Below are positions 32,411 to 41,113 of a stretch of 64,000 bases of DNA, in pieces. The position numbers were made by a program, and so were the translations under genes. Source of the stretch: Aldehydirespirator sp028819505 (GTDB taxonomy: Bacteria > Actinomycetota > Acidimicrobiia > Acidimicrobiales > Aldehydirespiratoraceae). The number at the start of each line of letters is the position of its first letter. Within the stretch, counting starts at the first letter, position 1. The stretch spans positions 2,542,001 through 2,606,000 of the forward strand of contig OZ242297.1 of assembly GCA_965207755.1 (NCBI GenBank), written 5' to 3'. The notes below the pieces were generated by a model. The model ran no database searches. It was not told the origin of the DNA and saw only the letters and a list, made by a program, of their open reading frames with translations.

Positions 32411-32431
32411 TGGGAATGAGTCTCATTCCCA
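32411..32431. promoter_or_regulatory. Fur/Zur-type operator upstream of znuA
   Basis: A perfect palindrome: GGGAATGAG - T - CTCATTCCC, with one more matching pair (T/A) outside, 21 bp in all. The AATGA...TCATT core is the hallmark of Fur-family boxes. It lies 44-64 bp before the znuA ATG, where a repressor would block the promoter; Zur is the likely protein, given the zinc-uptake gene. Confidence 0.8.
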
Positions 32432-32447
32432 ACCTATGCCTCGTTAG

Positions 32448-32738
32448 CCGGACGTCTACCAGACCGCCCGCGACCGTGGGCTCCGGATCCCGGAGGATCT
32501 CTCGCTCGTCGGGTTCGACGATCAACGGCTCATCGCCGCCGAGCTCGTGCCGCCACCGACGACGATGGCCCTGCCCCACTACGCGATGAGGCACTGGGCT
32601 GTGAGCTACCTGCTGACCGATGACCGTCCGGACGAGCCTGCCCAGATGGTCCTCGCATGCCCGCTCATCGAGAGAGGTCCGGTCACAGAGCCACGGACCG
32701 CCCGCGAGACGTTGCCAAGTGTCGGAGGGGGGACTTGA
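32448..32738 (+). pseudogene. LacI-family repressor C-terminal fragment
   Basis: An open frame with no start codon after a stop at 32445. It reads DVYQTARDRGLRIPEDLSLV, then GFDDQRLIAAELVPPPTTMA, LPHYAMRHWAVSYLL and a CPLIERGPV block, the standard end of a LacI/GalR sugar-binding domain. The HTH and most of the effector domain are missing. Its last 19 bp lie inside the tRNA-Leu gene. Confidence 0.85.
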
Positions 32739-32804
32739 ACCCCCACGCCCAATCTGGGCACTAGCCCCTCAAGCTAGCGCGTCTGCCGATTCCGCCACTC
32801 CGAC
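32720..32804 (-). tRNA. tRNA-Leu, anticodon GAG
   Basis: 85 bases on the minus strand. Acceptor arms GTCGGAG and CTCCGAC pair, discriminator A. Anticodon stem CTAGC / GCTAG encloses loop TTGAGGG, giving anticodon GAG (reads CUC and CUU). A long variable arm (TGCCCAGATTGGGCG) marks a class II tRNA, and the T arm is GGGGG-TTCAAGT-CCCCC. CCA is not encoded. Confidence 0.96.
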
Positions 32805-32840
32805 ATGGGCCGTCAGCCGCTGCTGACGGGCAGAGTGATG

Positions 32841-33811
32841 CTACCGGCGGCGGTTCTTGCCGCCACGCCCGGGGACTCGCCGCGGAAGGCCACCGACGCT
32901 CGCCTGTACCCGCGCCCGCAGGCCGCCCAGGATTCGACCGGCGGTCGACTCCGCATCCTTGAGCCGGCTGCTGGCGTTCGCTCGCTCTCCCAGGCCCGTC
33001 AGCAGTCGGCCGACAGTTGAATCCGCTGAATCCGCGTCACCCGGGGGCTGTGCGGCCTCCTCGACGCCGTCCACGGCCGACGCTCTCGCGGCGATGTCTT
33101 CTTCGGGAGCCCCGGCCTCCGGGTCTGCCACGCGGATGAAGCGGGCCGACAACACGCCGTAGCGTCGGCGGGCGTCGGCATGGTTGAAGAACACGCCCTG
33201 CTCGGCGCTCTGGTAGGCGCCGCCGCCCTGCTTCTCGCAACAGCGCAGCGACTGTACGGCGAACTCCGGCGCGAACATCTCGACGACGTCCCAATCGAAG
33301 CAGATCGGTTCCTGGGGGTCGGCCTGTCGTGGACATCGGTGATGACGAGCAGCAGGCCCCCGACTGCTGTGAGGCGCTTCATCTCCGCGATCGTGGCCTC
33401 CAAGTCGTCGACATGGTCGAGCGAGTTGAATGAGCAGACGATGTCGAACCTGTGGTCTTCGAACGGGATGGACTCGGCGCCCGCGGCCACGTAGGTCATG
33501 GCATGGTCGGCGGCGCCCATCTGCAGGTAGTCGTCGGCCAGCGGGTCGACGCCGATCCGCTCGCGGGCCATGGTCGCCCACTCGAGCGATCCCCGCGGGC
33601 CGCAGCCGATGTCCAGCACCCTCTTGTCTCTGTAGTCGTCGTGGGTCAGACCGAAGTGGTCGGTGTAGAAGCCCTCGAACCAGCTGTTCCCCAGCACTCC
33701 CTCCGCGTCCTTGCGTGTCGACCAGTAGGCGAGTTCACCGGCTCGCTTGGTCGGGTCCCTTCGTCGCTGACGCCGGTCGTCTTCTCGGTCCGATTCCTGC
33801 CTGGTCGTCAC
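32841..33811 (-). pseudogene. Class I SAM methyltransferase broken by a one-base frame shift
   Basis: The N-terminal two thirds, from GTG at 33811, give a SAM-dependent methyltransferase: RVLDIGCGPRGSLEWATMA (motif I), VDPLADDYLQMGAADHAMTY, FDIVCSFNSLDHVDDL and GGLLLVITDVHDRPTP. At a run of five C (about 33325-33330) the frame is lost; one extra C would join P-T-P to QEPICFDWDVVEMFAPEFAV in the next frame, which continues to a basic tail at 32841. The total length is 971 bp, one short of a whole number of codons, consistent with a single missing base. It is either a recent mutation, a slippery site or a sequencing error. Confidence 0.75.
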
Positions 33812-33909
33812 TGCCCGTCCTGACTCCCCTAGCAGAGGCAGTCTAGGGGCTCGGGCGCGGCGAATCGATCTTGGCTGATGCGGGAGTCGCTCCCGGACGG
33901 TTGAGCGCC

Positions 33910-34545
33910 CTAACCGCAGCAGGTGTGCTCGAGCGAGTCGGCCCGCCACACGTTCACGGTCTCGTAGCCGGCCAGCGCGGCGATCAGCAGCCCGGCCAGC
34001 GGGTCGGCCCACCACCATCGCAGAGCGGCGTTGGCGCCCAGTCCCAGGAGCAGCCCGCCCGACATGAGCGCGCACAGCACGGTCTGGGTTGCCTCGGCCT
34101 CCACTGCTCGCGACCCGATCATGGGAGCGAGGCGTCGCTTGGCCAGGGCCAGCACCGGCATGACCACCAGGGACACAGCCGCGATGGCGATCCCGACCGG
34201 CGACTCCCCGGGACGGTGGGCCAGCACCAGGTCGCGCGCCGATTCGACACCCACGTACAGCGCCAGCGCGGCGAAGCTCACCGCGATGAGGCGCTGGGCC
34301 CGACGATCGGCGTCCTGCTTGCAGCCGGTGCGGCGCTCCTGGGCCAGCCGCCAGGCCAGGATCACCGCGGCCGACACCTCGATGCCGGAGTCGAGGCCGA
34401 AGCCGATCAGGCTGACCGAGCCGGCGGCTACGCCGGCCGCGATGGCGACCACGCCCTCGACGGCGTTCCAGCCGATGGTGGCGCCCGTCAGCCACTTCTG
34501 GCGGGCGACGGCCTGATGCCTGCCCGCGGGCGTAGTCAGCGCCAT
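33910..34545 (-). CDS. Cation diffusion facilitator family transporter (membrane part only)
   Basis: A 211-residue inner-membrane protein that would export divalent metal ions in exchange for protons. Several hydrophobic helices are visible (AVEGVVAIAAGVAAGSVSLI, FGLDSGIEVSAAVILAW, LIAVSFAALALYVGV, GIAIAAVSLVVMPVL, LMSGGLLLGLGANAAL, DPLAGLLIAAL). Metal-site acids are in GFGLDSGIE and WWADPLAG. It lacks the long cytosolic C-terminal domain and ends SLEHTCCG, with a CC pair. ATG at 34545 follows GGAGGTGA by seven bases. The metal cannot be stated. Confidence 0.83.
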   Translation of the reverse strand: MALTTPAGRHQAVARQKWLTGATIGWNAVEGVVAIAAGVAAGSVSLIGFGLDSGIEVSAAVILAWRLAQERRTGCKQDADRRAQRLIAVSFAALALYVGVESARDLVLAHRPGESPVGIAIAAVSLVVMPVLALAKRRLAPMIGSRAVEAEATQTVLCALMSGGLLLGLGANAALRWWWADPLAGLLIAALAGYETVNVWRADSLEHTCCG

Positions 34546-34664
34546 CCAGCCGTCACCTCCTCCGGCGTCTCCCTGTCGAACGACCCCGAAGCTAGCGCGT
34601 GCGATCCGAATCCTCTGCCGGGAGATGTTGCGTAACTGGATGCCGGCCCTGTAGATTATATGAC

Positions 34665-34958
34665 ATGGCATCAGACGATATAGTCATGAATGTCACATTC
34701 AATGAGTCCGTGCCCGCCGGGGGCACGTACGCCAACGGCGCGCTCGTGTGGAACACCCCCCATGAGTTCACGATCGACTTCACCTCGCACCGCTCGCCCA
34801 CCCACGACGGCGACGCCCAGGACGTGCTGGTGGTGGCCCGGATGAAGATCCCGACCAGCGCCATGTTCCGGATCGTCCAGGCCATGTCGGCCAACATCGA
34901 CCGCTACGAGCGGCAGTACGGGCGCATCACCCCCAGACCACCGAAGGAGGAACCATGA
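34665..34958 (+). CDS. DUF3467-like protein
   Basis: A 97-residue protein resembling DUF3467: NVTFNESVPAGGTYANGALV, WNTPHEFTIDFTSHRSP and VVARMKIPTSAMFRIVQAMS. The family is small and beta-rich and of unknown role. ATG at 34665 is used; a second in-frame ATG at 34686 (MNVTFNES) is possible. It overlaps the next small gene by ATGA. Confidence 0.78.
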   Translation: MASDDIVMNVTFNESVPAGGTYANGALVWNTPHEFTIDFTSHRSPTHDGDAQDVLVVARMKIPTSAMFRIVQAMSANIDRYERQYGRITPRPPKEEP

Positions 34959-35128
34959 GCAGCAACGGCAGCGGTGCGGCCCCCGCCCACTCCGGGGGCT
35001 TCCGCTTCACCGTCAGGTCCAGCGATGATCACGTCTCGATCTCGCGGCCGGTCAGCCCCGAGGACGTGGACCGCGTCCGGCGCCAGCTCGCCGAGTGGGC
35101 GGCCCGCCGCCCCGCACAGCCCGCCTAG
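34955..35128 (+). CDS. Small protein of unknown function, 57 residues
   Basis: Begins ATGAGC in an ATGA overlap with the DUF3467 stop and has GGAGG six bases before, an excellent ribosome site. Sequence MSSNGSGAAPAHSGGFRFTV and a C-terminal SPEDVDRVRRQLAEWAARRP helix. It is too short for usual gene calling, but spacing and overlap argue strongly for real translation. Function unknown; probably works with the DUF3467 protein. Confidence 0.7.
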   Translation: MSSNGSGAAPAHSGGFRFTVRSSDDHVSISRPVSPEDVDRVRRQLAEWAARRPAQPA

Positions 35129-35187
35129 CTTCGCGCTTCGGTCGGCCAGCATGATGGGAAGGGGTCTGTAGTGCTACCATGTAGCAC

Positions 35188-35475
35188 ATGGAGCGGATCG
35201 GAGTGCGGGAGCTGCGACAGCACGCCAGCCGGTGGCTGCGGCGCGTCGCGGAGGGCGAGACCTATGAGATCACCGTCCGGGGTGTTCCCGTGGCGCGGCT
35301 AAGTCCGGTGGCACCGCCGGGAAGCGTCCTGGAGCGACTGGCCGCCGAGGGACTGGTCACGCTCGCGACCGAGAATCTCGACGAGGTGATGGAGAGGCTC
35401 GAACCGATAGAGATCCCGCCCGGCGAGCAGTCGCCCAGTGAGCGCCTGGCCGGACTACGTCGCCATGAGCGGTGA
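35188..35475 (+). CDS. vapB: Phd/YefM-type antitoxin
   Basis: A 95-residue antitoxin. MERIGVRELRQHASRWLRRV and EGETYEITVRGVPVARLSPV are the Phd/YefM DNA-binding block. The tail (LEPIEIPPGEQSPSERLAGL) is the toxin-wrapping half. A strongly AT-containing stretch (TGTAGTGCTACCATGTAGCAC) precedes the ATG at 35188. Its 3' end overlaps the truncated toxin by 11 bp. With the toxin broken it may be an orphan. Confidence 0.85.
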   Translation: MERIGVRELRQHASRWLRRVAEGETYEITVRGVPVARLSPVAPPGSVLERLAAEGLVTLATENLDEVMERLEPIEIPPGEQSPSERLAGLRRHER

Positions 35476-35713
35476 TCTGTGGTTCTTGGACGCTTCGGCG
35501 TTCCTCAAGCTGGTAGTCGCAGAGCCGGAGTCTGCGGAGCTGAGACGATGGGCGCATGGGCGCCGACTGGCTTCGTCGGACCTGCTGCGCACAGAGGCCC
35601 GGCGCGGGGTCGCTCATTCGGCGCCTAGCCGCCGTCATGCTCTCTCGGTGGGACCTGCGCGGCACCCGCTCCCCAGCGACGTGGCCGGTGACGAGGCAAC
35701 CGATACGTTCTAG
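35465..35713 (+). pseudogene. Truncated vapC toxin
   Basis: Starts MSGDLWFLDASAFLKLVVAE with the first catalytic Asp, then ESAELRRWAHGRRLASSDLL and RTEARR, as in normal VapC. After about residue 48 the sequence no longer matches the PIN fold and stops at 82 residues; the family has about 130. The central and C-terminal catalytic acids are lost. ATG at 35465 overlaps the antitoxin stop. Confidence 0.7.
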
Positions 35714-35716
35714 CCA

Positions 35717-36400
35717 GTGACTGACGAGCATTCGCCCCAGGAGTCCGGTGACGAGCGGGCGGCGCTGTTGAAGGCTGCGTACGCGGTCAAGAGCCCCGAC
35801 GACAACCGGGCGCTGTACGCCAAGTGGGCGGCCACCTACGAGCAGTTCCTCGACGACCACCGCTACATCTACGCCCGGCAGGTGGCCGAGATGTTCGCCG
35901 AACGGTCGCCGGCTGAAGGCGCGCCGGTGCTCGACGCGGGATGCGGCACGGGCCGCCTGGGGTGGGAGCTGTCCCGGCTCGGGATCTCGCCAGTGGACGG
36001 GATCGACATCTCGCCCGAGATGCTGGGCAAGGCCGGCACCATGACAGGGCCGGATGGCGCACCCTCCTACCGCCGCCTCATGGAGGCCGACCTCACCGGT
36101 TCCATCGACCTGGGTACCGGCAGCTACTCGGGCCTGGTCAGCTCCGGCGTGTTCACCCATGGGCATCTCGGGCCGGACGCGCTGGCGGAGCTGCTGCGGG
36201 TGGTCCGGCCCGGCGCCGTCGGCGTGGTCGGCGTCAACGCGTCCCTCTTCGAGTCCAACGGCTTCAAGGACCGCTTCGAGCGCTACGCCTCCGACGGTGT
36301 CATCGACGATCTGGACGTGCAGTTGCGCAGTGTGTACGAGGACGCCGACGACAGCAACGCCAACCACTTCGCCCACATCGCCGCGTTCACTGTCAACTGA
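35717..36400 (+). CDS. Class I SAM-dependent methyltransferase
   Basis: A 227-residue enzyme of the Methyltransf_11/25 type. Motif I is APVLDAGCGTGRLGWEL, followed by GISPVDGIDISPEMLGKA (acidic residue binding the SAM ribose), SGLVSSGVFTHGHLGPDALA and the PGAVGVVGVN strand. The N-terminal DNRALYAKWAATYEQFLDDH is typical of small-molecule methyltransferases of the Williams-Beuren-like group. GTG at 35717 lies three bases after the truncated toxin stop. The substrate is unknown. A GC-rich hairpin follows directly after the stop. Confidence 0.85.
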   Translation: MTDEHSPQESGDERAALLKAAYAVKSPDDNRALYAKWAATYEQFLDDHRYIYARQVAEMFAERSPAEGAPVLDAGCGTGRLGWELSRLGISPVDGIDISPEMLGKAGTMTGPDGAPSYRRLMEADLTGSIDLGTGSYSGLVSSGVFTHGHLGPDALAELLRVVRPGAVGVVGVNASLFESNGFKDRFERYASDGVIDDLDVQLRSVYEDADDSNANHFAHIAAFTVN

Positions 36401-36421
36401 CCGGCGGCGACCGCTCGCCGG
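36401..36421. terminator. GC-rich hairpin between convergent genes
   Basis: CCGGCG at 36401-36406 and CGCCGG at 36416-36421 form a perfect six-base stem directly after the methyltransferase stop and 20 bp before the secG end. There is no T-run, so it would be a weak or Rho-assisted terminator. Confidence 0.35.
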
Positions 36422-36440
36422 TGGCCGCTCAGATGATCGC

Positions 36441-36665
36441 TCAGATGATCAGGGCGTAGGAGATCGACGCGAAGGCGAAGACCAGCGCGGCGACCACGGT
36501 GATCCGGTCGAGGTTGCGCTCCACCACCGTGGAACCGGCCGCCTGGGCGCCGAGCCCGCCGCCGAACATGTCCGACAGGCCCCCGCCCTTGCCGCTGTGC
36601 AGCAGCACGAGGAACACCAGCAGCAGCGCCGACAGCACATGCAGCGGGGCGACGAACCAGATCAC
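36441..36665 (-). CDS. secG: Protein translocase subunit SecG
   Basis: A 74-residue inner-membrane protein, the small helper subunit of the SecYEG export channel. Two membrane helices are clear: LHVLSALLLVFLVLLHSG at the N-terminus and ITVVAALVFAFASISYALI at the C-terminus, joined by the conserved GKGGGLSDMFGGGLGAQAAG loop. GTG at 36665. It lies last in the gap-pgk-tpiA-secG run, its usual actinobacterial place. Confidence 0.93.
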   Translation of the reverse strand: MIWFVAPLHVLSALLLVFLVLLHSGKGGGLSDMFGGGLGAQAAGSTVVERNLDRITVVAALVFAFASISYALII

Positions 36666-36717
36666 GGCGTCGAGGCTAGCAGTGCTGCTGGCCGGCGACG
36701 CCCGTCCCGGTGCGGGC

Positions 36718-37533
<816 letters not shown>

Positions 37534-37542
<9 letters not shown>

Positions 37543-37644
37543 CGGCCCGTCCTTCTCGTCGTCTCACTGCCGCGAGCCAACCCTAGGCAACTGGTTGCAC
37601 TGTCCAAGCGGCATCGGCCCGTCCTTCTCGTCGTCTCACTGCCG
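37534..37644. repeat. 72-bp direct duplication across the pgk-tpiA junction
   Basis: The 39-bp segment 37534-37572 is repeated without change at 37606-37644 (distance 72 bp). On the coding strand each copy contains the end CGGCAGTGA, the leader GACGACGAGAAGGACGGGCC and ATGCCGCTT. So both the pgk stop and the tpiA start are carried twice. The ATG of the copy nearer pgk opens MPLGQCNQLPRVGSRQ and a stop, which ends where the true tpiA leader begins. Confidence 0.93.
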
Positions 37645-38766
37645 GCTCTGTCCTCTGAGCGCGGTCAGCCCCGGCAGGTCGCCCTTCTCGATCAGCTCCA
37701 GCGACGCTCCGCCGCCGGTGGACACGTGGTCCATGTCCCGGTCGGCCCCGAAGCGGCGAACCGCAGCCGCGCTGTCGCCCCCGCCCACCACGGTGAAGGC
37801 CCGGGTCTCGGCCATGGCCGCGGCCACCGCCCCGGTGCCGCCGCCGAAGCGGGGATCCTCGAACACGCCCATCGGGCCGTTCCAGAACACCGTCGCAGCC
37901 TCGTGGATCACGTCCCCGAACCGGGCCGCGCTCCCGGGGCCGATGTCCACCCCCGTCCACCCGTCGGGCACGTCCGCTCCCACCTGGCGCACTTCGCCGC
38001 CCGCGCCGGGGTCGCCCGGCACGCCGCCGGGACCCAGCGCGGTGAGGTCATAGGGCAGGTGGATCGGGTCAGGCCCGTCGAGCAGTTCCCGGCAGCGGCC
38101 CACCATCGAGTCCTCGCACAGCGATGCGCCCACGCTGCGTCCCTGCGCCTTGAGAAATGTGAAGCACATGGCGCCGCCGATGACCAGGGCGTCCACCATC
38201 TCCAGCAGCGCGTCGATCACGCCGAGCTTGTCCGACACCTTGGCCCCGCCCAGCACGGCCACGAACGGCCGCCGGGGCGCGTCCCGCAGGCCGCCCAGCA
38301 CCTCCACCTCCCGGGCCAGCAGCCGGCCCGCGGCCGACGGCAGCCGTCGGGGCGGGCCCACGATGGAGGCATGGGCCCGGTGCGACGCCCCGAAGGCGTC
38401 GTTCACGTAGGCGTCGTGGCCCGCAACCAGGCGCTCGGCGAGACCCGGGTCGTCGGCGGTCTCGCCCGGCTCGAAGCGCAGGTTCTCGAGCAACTCCACC
38501 CCCGGGGCCAGCTCCGCCAGCCGCCGGCGCACCGGCTGCACCGAATAGCGGGGATCCGGCTGCCCCTTCGGGCGGCCCAGATGCGTGCAGGCGGTCACCG
38601 CGGCCCCCTGTCGCTGGAGCCACCGCAGGGTGGGGAGCGCAGCCCGGATGCGCAGGTCGTCGGCGATCTCCGTGCCGTTGGCGAGCGGGACGTTGAAGTC
38701 GACCCGAACCAGGACAGAGCGGCCTTCCAGCGCGCCTAGATCCTCCAGGAGGGGAACGGGCAGCAC
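37636..38766 (-). CDS. pgk: Phosphoglycerate kinase
   Basis: A 376-residue two-domain glycolytic kinase making ATP from 1,3-bisphosphoglycerate. Family motifs: SVLVRVDFNVPL (substrate loop), TACTHLGRPKG, VLLENLRF-type segment ELLENLRFEPGE, DAFGASHRAHASIVG, FVAVLGGAKVSDKLGV, and the nucleotide site VFWNGPMGVFED with FTVVGGGDSAAAV and HVSTGGGASLELIEKG. It is slightly shorter than the usual about 395 residues. ATG at 38766. gap lies 27 bp upstream and tpiA downstream, so the three are one operon. Confidence 0.95.
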   Translation of the reverse strand: MLPVPLLEDLGALEGRSVLVRVDFNVPLANGTEIADDLRIRAALPTLRWLQRQGAAVTACTHLGRPKGQPDPRYSVQPVRRRLAELAPGVELLENLRFEPGETADDPGLAERLVAGHDAYVNDAFGASHRAHASIVGPPRRLPSAAGRLLAREVEVLGGLRDAPRRPFVAVLGGAKVSDKLGVIDALLEMVDALVIGGAMCFTFLKAQGRSVGASLCEDSMVGRCRELLDGPDPIHLPYDLTALGPGGVPGDPGAGGEVRQVGADVPDGWTGVDIGPGSAARFGDVIHEAATVFWNGPMGVFEDPRFGGGTGAVAAAMAETRAFTVVGGGDSAAAVRRFGADRDMDHVSTGGGASLELIEKGDLPGLTALRGQSRQ

Positions 38767-38793
38767 AGAGCGGGCGATACGGAGCGTCGCCGT

Positions 38794-39804
38794 TCAGCGG
38801 TCGGCCGCGCCGACGATGGCGGCCATGTCCACCAGCCGGTTCGAGTAGCCCCACTCGTTGTCGTACCAGCCGTTGACCTTCACCAGGTCGCCGATGGCCA
38901 TGGTCAGCCCCGCGTCGAAGGTGCACGACGCCGGCGAGCCGACGATGTCGGCCGACACCAGCGGCGCCTCGCTGTAGTCGAGCACGCCGGCCAGCGGGCC
39001 GTCGGCGGCGGCCTCGGCGAACGCCCGGTTGATCTCGTCGACGCTGGGCTCGGCCTCCAGCCTGGCCGTGAAGTCGGTGATGGAGCCGTCGGGGATGGGA
39101 ACCCGCAGCGAGATCCCGTCGAGGCGTCCCTGCATGGCCTGCAGCACCAGCCCGGTGGCCCGGGCCGCGCCGGTGGAGGTCGGCACGATGTTGACTGCGG
39201 CGCCGCGGGCCCGGCGCAGGTCGGAGTGGGGACCGTCCACCAGGGCCTGGTCGCCGGTGTAGGCGTGGACGGTGGTCATCAGGCCCCGATCGACCCCGAA
39301 GGCGTCGTCGAGCACCTTGACCATGGGCACGAAGCAGTTGGTGGTGCACGACGCGTTCGACACCACCGTGTGCACCGCCGGGTCGAACTGGTCGTCGTTG
39401 ACGCCGACCACGAAGGTGGCGTCCGCCCCCGAGCACGGCGCCGAGACCAGCACCCGGGGCGCGCCGCCGTCGAGATGGCGGGCCGCCGCGTCGCGCTTGG
39501 TGAAGATGCCGGTGGATTCCACCACCACGTCCACTCCGAGGTCGCCCCACGGGAGCTCCTCGGGGCTGCGAACCGACAGGACCCGCAGCGAGTCGCCGCC
39601 CACGCTCAGCACGTCCCCTCCGACCGACACGTCGTCTCCGAGGCGGCCGTGGACCGAGTCGCAGCTCAGCAGGTGGGCCATGGTGTCGATCGACCCGAGG
39701 TCGTTGACCGCCACCACGTCGAGGTCCGCACCCTGGCCGCGCGCGGCCCGGTAGAAGTTGCGTCCGATGCGGCCGAAGCCGTTGATGCCCACTCGAATGC
39801 TCAT
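38794..39804 (-). CDS. gap: Glyceraldehyde-3-phosphate dehydrogenase, type I
   Basis: A 336-residue NAD-dependent dehydrogenase. It opens with the Rossmann motif RVGINGFGRIGRNFYRAA; the active-site cysteine is in VVSNASCTTNCFVPMVKVLD, and the catalytic His is in HAYTGDQALVDGPHSDL-type sequence followed by RRARGAAVNIVPTSTGAAR. The C-terminal WYDNEWGYSNRLVDM is near-invariant. ATG at 39804. It is divergent from rapZ. In most actinobacteria yvcK and whiA stand between rapZ and gap; here the 211 bp between them holds no gene. Confidence 0.96.
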   Translation of the reverse strand: MSIRVGINGFGRIGRNFYRAARGQGADLDVVAVNDLGSIDTMAHLLSCDSVHGRLGDDVSVGGDVLSVGGDSLRVLSVRSPEELPWGDLGVDVVVESTGIFTKRDAAARHLDGGAPRVLVSAPCSGADATFVVGVNDDQFDPAVHTVVSNASCTTNCFVPMVKVLDDAFGVDRGLMTTVHAYTGDQALVDGPHSDLRRARGAAVNIVPTSTGAARATGLVLQAMQGRLDGISLRVPIPDGSITDFTARLEAEPSVDEINRAFAEAAADGPLAGVLDYSEAPLVSADIVGSPASCTFDAGLTMAIGDLVKVNGWYDNEWGYSNRLVDMAAIVGAADR

Positions 39805-40015
39805 GGCGCAGAGGCTAGGCCGGGCCGGGCGGCCTCCGGGGGGATGTCCGGGCGCCGGTCGTCGGGTTCGCGGGGTTCCGGCCCCGACCCCTGCCGGCAA
39901 TCCACCGCCGAGGCGGAGAATCGGCAGAACTCCGAGGGTCGGGCGGACCGCTCGGTCGGGCGCGGGCACCCGCGGCGACTGCCCGCGGAACGGCGCGCCA
40001 CTACGATGACTGCGA

Positions 40016-40864
40016 GTGAGTGCCTTCGTCGTCATCGCGGGGATGTCGGGAGCGGGACGCAGCCACGCCGCCAACAACCTCGAGGATCTCGGCTGGTTCG
40101 TTATGGACAACCTGCCGCCGTCGCTCATCCCGAAGGTGGCCGAACTGGCCAGACCACCCGGCGCCGGCATCGACCGGCTGGCGCTGGTGGTGGGCACCGG
40201 CCGTCATCACGACGAGGCGGCAGCCATGATCGACGATCTGCGGTCGCAGATCCCGGGTCTGCGTATCCTGTTCCTGGACGCGGCCACCGATGTGCTGGTC
40301 CGCCGCTACGAGTCCACCCGCCGCCGCCACCCGTTCTCGGAGACAGGCGCCCTGGCTGAGGCCATCGATGCGGAGAGGGCCGCTCTGGAGCCGGTTCGGG
40401 CCGCCGCCGACGTGGTCATCGACACCACCGAGCTCAATGTCCACCAGCTGCGCGACCGTATGTCGGAACTGTTCGATGCAGGCGAGGGCCAGGCCATGCG
40501 GGCCACAGTGATGTCGTTCGGCTACACCCACGGCATCCCCCTCGACGTGGACATGGTGATCGACTGCCGGTTCCTGCCCAACCCCCACTGGGTGGAGGAG
40601 TTGAAGCCGCTCAGCGGACTTGACGCCGGGGTGGCCGACTTCGTGATGGCCCAGCCGGTGACCGCCGGCTTCCTGGAGCGCATGGAGTCGCTGCTGGCGC
40701 TGCTCCTGCCCGAGTACGTGGCCGAGGGCAAGTCGTACCTCACGGTGGCCTTCGGCTGCACCGGCGGGCGGCATCGCTCGGTGGCGGTGGCCGAGCACTT
40801 CGCCAAGGTGCTGGCGACCCTGGGCCACGAGCCGGCGGTGGTACACCGCGACATCGACAAGTAG
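40016..40864 (+). CDS. rapZ: RapZ-family nucleotide-binding protein
   Basis: A 282-residue P-loop protein. In E. coli RapZ directs RNase E to a small RNA controlling glucosamine synthesis; the role in actinobacteria is open. The N-terminal loop is VVIAGMSGAGRSHAANNLED, followed by GWFVMDNLPPSLIPKV and FLDAATDVLVRRYESTRRRH. The C-terminal RNA-binding domain shows SFGYTHGIPLDVDMVIDCRF, LPNPHWVEELKPLSGLD and AFGCTGGRHRSVAVAEHFA. The usual GxxGxGKS Walker lysine is replaced by R (SGAGRSH). TACGAT lies eight bases before the GTG at 40016, suggesting a leaderless transcript. Confidence 0.93.
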   Translation: MSAFVVIAGMSGAGRSHAANNLEDLGWFVMDNLPPSLIPKVAELARPPGAGIDRLALVVGTGRHHDEAAAMIDDLRSQIPGLRILFLDAATDVLVRRYESTRRRHPFSETGALAEAIDAERAALEPVRAAADVVIDTTELNVHQLRDRMSELFDAGEGQAMRATVMSFGYTHGIPLDVDMVIDCRFLPNPHWVEELKPLSGLDAGVADFVMAQPVTAGFLERMESLLALLLPEYVAEGKSYLTVAFGCTGGRHRSVAVAEHFAKVLATLGHEPAVVHRDIDK

Positions 40865-40970
40865 TCGCCCGGAAGTCAGCGCCCGGAAGTCAGCGCCAGA
40901 TCCGCCGGCCGAGGGAGTCGATGGCCCCGAACTGCGAGACGCTGATGCCGACATCACGGGAGAACTGTCA

Positions 40971-41001
40971 TTGCACGTCCTGATCTTCGATGTGCTATAG
41001 T
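40971..41001 (+). promoter_or_regulatory. Candidate promoter for the coiled-coil gene
   Basis: TTGCAC at 40971-40976 and TATAGT at 40996-41001, spacer 19 bp. The -10 box stands out in an otherwise GC-rich interval. It lies about 113 bp before the ATG at 41114, leaving a leader of about 105 bases. Confidence 0.5.
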
Positions 41002-41113
41002 GTCTTGTGCCAGGAGACGGGTCCGGCCGCTTGGCCGATCCCGACCCTGGCCGTATCGGAGCCGTCGAAGGGCTCCCGCCTACTCGATACCGGAGCACGG
41101 GAGGGATACCAGG

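Noticed and set aside
34655..34700. Riboswitch upstream of the DUF3467 gene
   Set aside because: The leader is short and AT-rich with no conserved aptamer-like pairing visible.
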